Of a stretch of 17,336 nt of DNA, positions 16,157-17,336 are shown in pieces. The translations under genes and the position numbers were made by a program. Source of the stretch: JAEKLB01 sp050249235 (lineage in GTDB: Bacteria > Actinomycetota > Acidimicrobiia > Acidimicrobiales > CADCSY01); assembly GCA_050249235.1 (NCBI GenBank), contig JBFWQW010000060.1, positions 1 through 17,336 of the forward strand, given 5' to 3'. Every line of letters begins with the position of its first letter. The stretch's first letter is position 1. The notes below the pieces were generated by a model, which ran no database searches, was not told the origin of the DNA, and saw only the letters and a list, made by a program, of their open reading frames with translations.

Positions 16157-16626
16157 GCGTGGTGCTCGTGCTCGGCGGCGCCCGTTCCGGGAAGTCGGCG
16201 GTGGCCGAGGCCCTGCTCGGGCCGACGTGCGTCTACGTGGCCACCGGCACCGCCACCGACCCCGACATGGCCGCCCGGATCGCGGTGCACCGGGCCCGCC
16301 GGCCACCGGCCTGGGTGACGGTCGAGACCGCCGACGTGGCCGCCGCCCTGCGGGACCACCCCGCCGAGCCGGTCCTCGTCGACTCGCTCGGCACCTGGCT
16401 GGCCCACCAACCCGATCTCACGGTCGACGTCGAGCCGGTGCTCGCCGCCCTCGCCGGGCGGACGGCGCCCACGGTTCTCGTCTCGGAGGAGGTCGGCATG
16501 GGCGTCCACCCCGAGACCGAGCTCGGCCGGCGCTTCCGGGACGCGCTCGGCGAGCTGAACCGCCGGATCGCCGAGCGGGCCGACCGGGTGCTCCTCGTCG
16601 TGGCCGGGCGGGTGATCGAACTGTGA
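16153..16626 (+). CDS. cobU: Adenosylcobinamide kinase / adenosylcobinamide-phosphate guanylyltransferase
   Basis: Bifunctional enzyme that phosphorylates adenosylcobinamide and then attaches GMP to give AdoCbi-GDP, the substrate of CobS. The P-loop is LGGARSGKSAVAEAL (residues 7-21). VYVATGTATDPDMAARIAVHRARRP carries His46, the same number as the guanylylated histidine in the Salmonella enzyme. VLVDSLGTWLAH, VSEEVGMGVHPETELGRRFRD and ADRVLLVVAGRVIEL complete the family pattern. At 157 residues it is somewhat shorter than the usual 170-185, but no motif is missing. The GTG at 16153 is the last start that keeps the first beta strand; the frame upstream runs back through the riboswitch and is not coding. 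It overlaps the leader ORF before it and cobS after it by GTGA. Confidence 0.94.
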   Translation: MSVVLVLGGARSGKSAVAEALLGPTCVYVATGTATDPDMAARIAVHRARRPPAWVTVETADVAAALRDHPAEPVLVDSLGTWLAHQPDLTVDVEPVLAALAGRTAPTVLVSEEVGMGVHPETELGRRFRDALGELNRRIAERADRVLLVVAGRVIEL

Positions 16627-17336
16627 CCAAGACCGGCCCGGCCCACCGCGGGTCCGACGTGCTCGAGGCCCTCGGCCTGCTCACCTGCATCGGCGGGGGC
16701 CGGGCGCTCACGGCCCGGTCGGTGGCCTGGTTCCCCTGGGTCGGCGCGGCCATCGGCGCCTCGGTGGGCGCCGCCTGGTGGGCCGCCGCCGAGGCCTTCG
16801 GACCGCTGACGGCGGCCGGCCTGGCCGTGGCCGTCGATCTCGTGCTCACCGGCATGCTGCACCTCGACGGCACCGTCGACGGCGCCGACGGCCTCCTCCC
16901 CCACCTCGACCGCGACCGGCGGCTCGCCGTCATGGCCGAGCCGACCGTCGGCGCCTTCGGGGTCGGGACCGCCGCCCTCGTCCTGCTCCTGCGGACCGCC
17001 GCCCTCGCCGAGGCCGCGCCCCGGCCGCTCACCGTCGTGGCCCTCTGGGCCGCCTCCCGGGGGCTGATGGCCGCCGCCGTCGTCCTGGTCGCCCCGGCCC
17101 GGTCCGGGGGCATGGCCGCCACCGTCGCCGGCGGGGCCCGCTGGCCCGTGCTCGCCTCGGTGGCCGTCGCCCTCGTCGCCGCCGGCGCCCTGCTCGCCGA
17201 CGGGCCGGGCGGGCCGGTGCCGCTGCTCGGCGTGCTCGCCGGCGGTGGGGTCGTGGCCCTTGGCCGGCGCCGCCACGGCGGGACGACCGGCGACGTGCTC
17301 GGCGCGGCCGGCATGCTGGCCGAGACGGCCGGGCTG
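16623..17336 (+). CDS. cobS: Adenosylcobinamide-GDP ribazoletransferase (cobalamin synthase), 3' end cut by window
   Basis: Integral membrane enzyme joining AdoCbi-GDP and alpha-ribazole to form adenosylcobalamin or its phosphate. The GTG start overlaps the cobU stop as GTGA. In the 238 residues visible, the metal-binding acidic motif LHLDGTVDGADGL (79-91) is followed by DRDRRLAVMAEPTVGAFG (96-113) and several hydrophobic helices. Near the edge lies the C-terminal signature GGTTGDVLGA (219-228), which in this family stands close to the end of the protein, so probably only a small number of residues are missing. The frame has no stop before the window ends. The gene shares the riboswitch-controlled transcript with cobU and acts right after it. 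Confidence 0.94.
   Translation, partial: MTKTGPAHRGSDVLEALGLLTCIGGGRALTARSVAWFPWVGAAIGASVGAAWWAAAEAFGPLTAAGLAVAVDLVLTGMLHLDGTVDGADGLLPHLDRDRRLAVMAEPTVGAFGVGTAALVLLLRTAALAEAAPRPLTVVALWAASRGLMAAAVVLVAPARSGGMAATVAGGARWPVLASVAVALVAAGALLADGPGGPVPLLGVLAGGGVVALGRRRHGGTTGDVLGAAGMLAETAGL

Noticed and set aside
16233..17314. Minus-strand open frames opposite cobU and cobS
   Set aside because: They are low-complexity shadows of two well-conserved cobalamin genes.

Overview
The window is very GC-rich and tightly packed. It looks like a chromosomal segment of a high-GC actinobacterium. The combination of a PyrR-led pyr operon, a class IB-type PyrD and cobalamin nucleotide-loop genes would suit Acidimicrobiia or a relative, but this placement is inferred from gene content and codon use, not from a marker gene.

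Left half (122-9277, minus strand): a complete de novo pyrimidine operon transcribed right to left, pyrR-pyrB-pyrC-carA-carB-pyrD-pyrF. It makes UMP from bicarbonate, glutamine and aspartate, with orotate phosphoribosyltransferase (pyrE) not in view. The first four genes overlap by 4 nt (GTGA, GTGA, ATGA). A 163-nt repeat-rich gap separates carA from carB. The leader carries a clear PyrR-binding RNA hairpin whose lower stem takes in half of the pyrR Shine-Dalgarno. A terminator-like GC hairpin with a U-run lies inside the first codons of pyrR. No pyrK lies beside the class IB-type pyrD.

Middle (9322-13749): a possible cell-envelope sugar module. A minus-strand polytopic GT-C glycosyltransferase-like protein is divergent, with a 36-nt gap, from a plus-strand fusion of a GT2 glycosyltransferase and a YdjC/ChbG/HpnK-type carbohydrate deacetylase. 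A TTGA overlap links the fusion to a SAM methyltransferase. The trio of GT2, YdjC deacetylase and GT-C transferase recalls the FlmF2/NaxD/FlmK and ArnC/ArnD/ArnT routes that place a free amino sugar on an envelope glycolipid. The substrate here is unknown.

Right half (13750-17336): a repeat-bearing intergenic region, a lipoprotein of the BtuF/FhuD type, a convergent methyltransferase that may be leaderless, and a cobalamin riboswitch followed by cobU and cobS. The riboswitch ends in a hairpin that sequesters a strong Shine-Dalgarno. That Shine-Dalgarno serves a 22-codon ORF whose stop overlaps the cobU GTG, so control may pass to cobU-cobS by translational coupling. cobS runs off the right edge, probably only a few residues short of its end.
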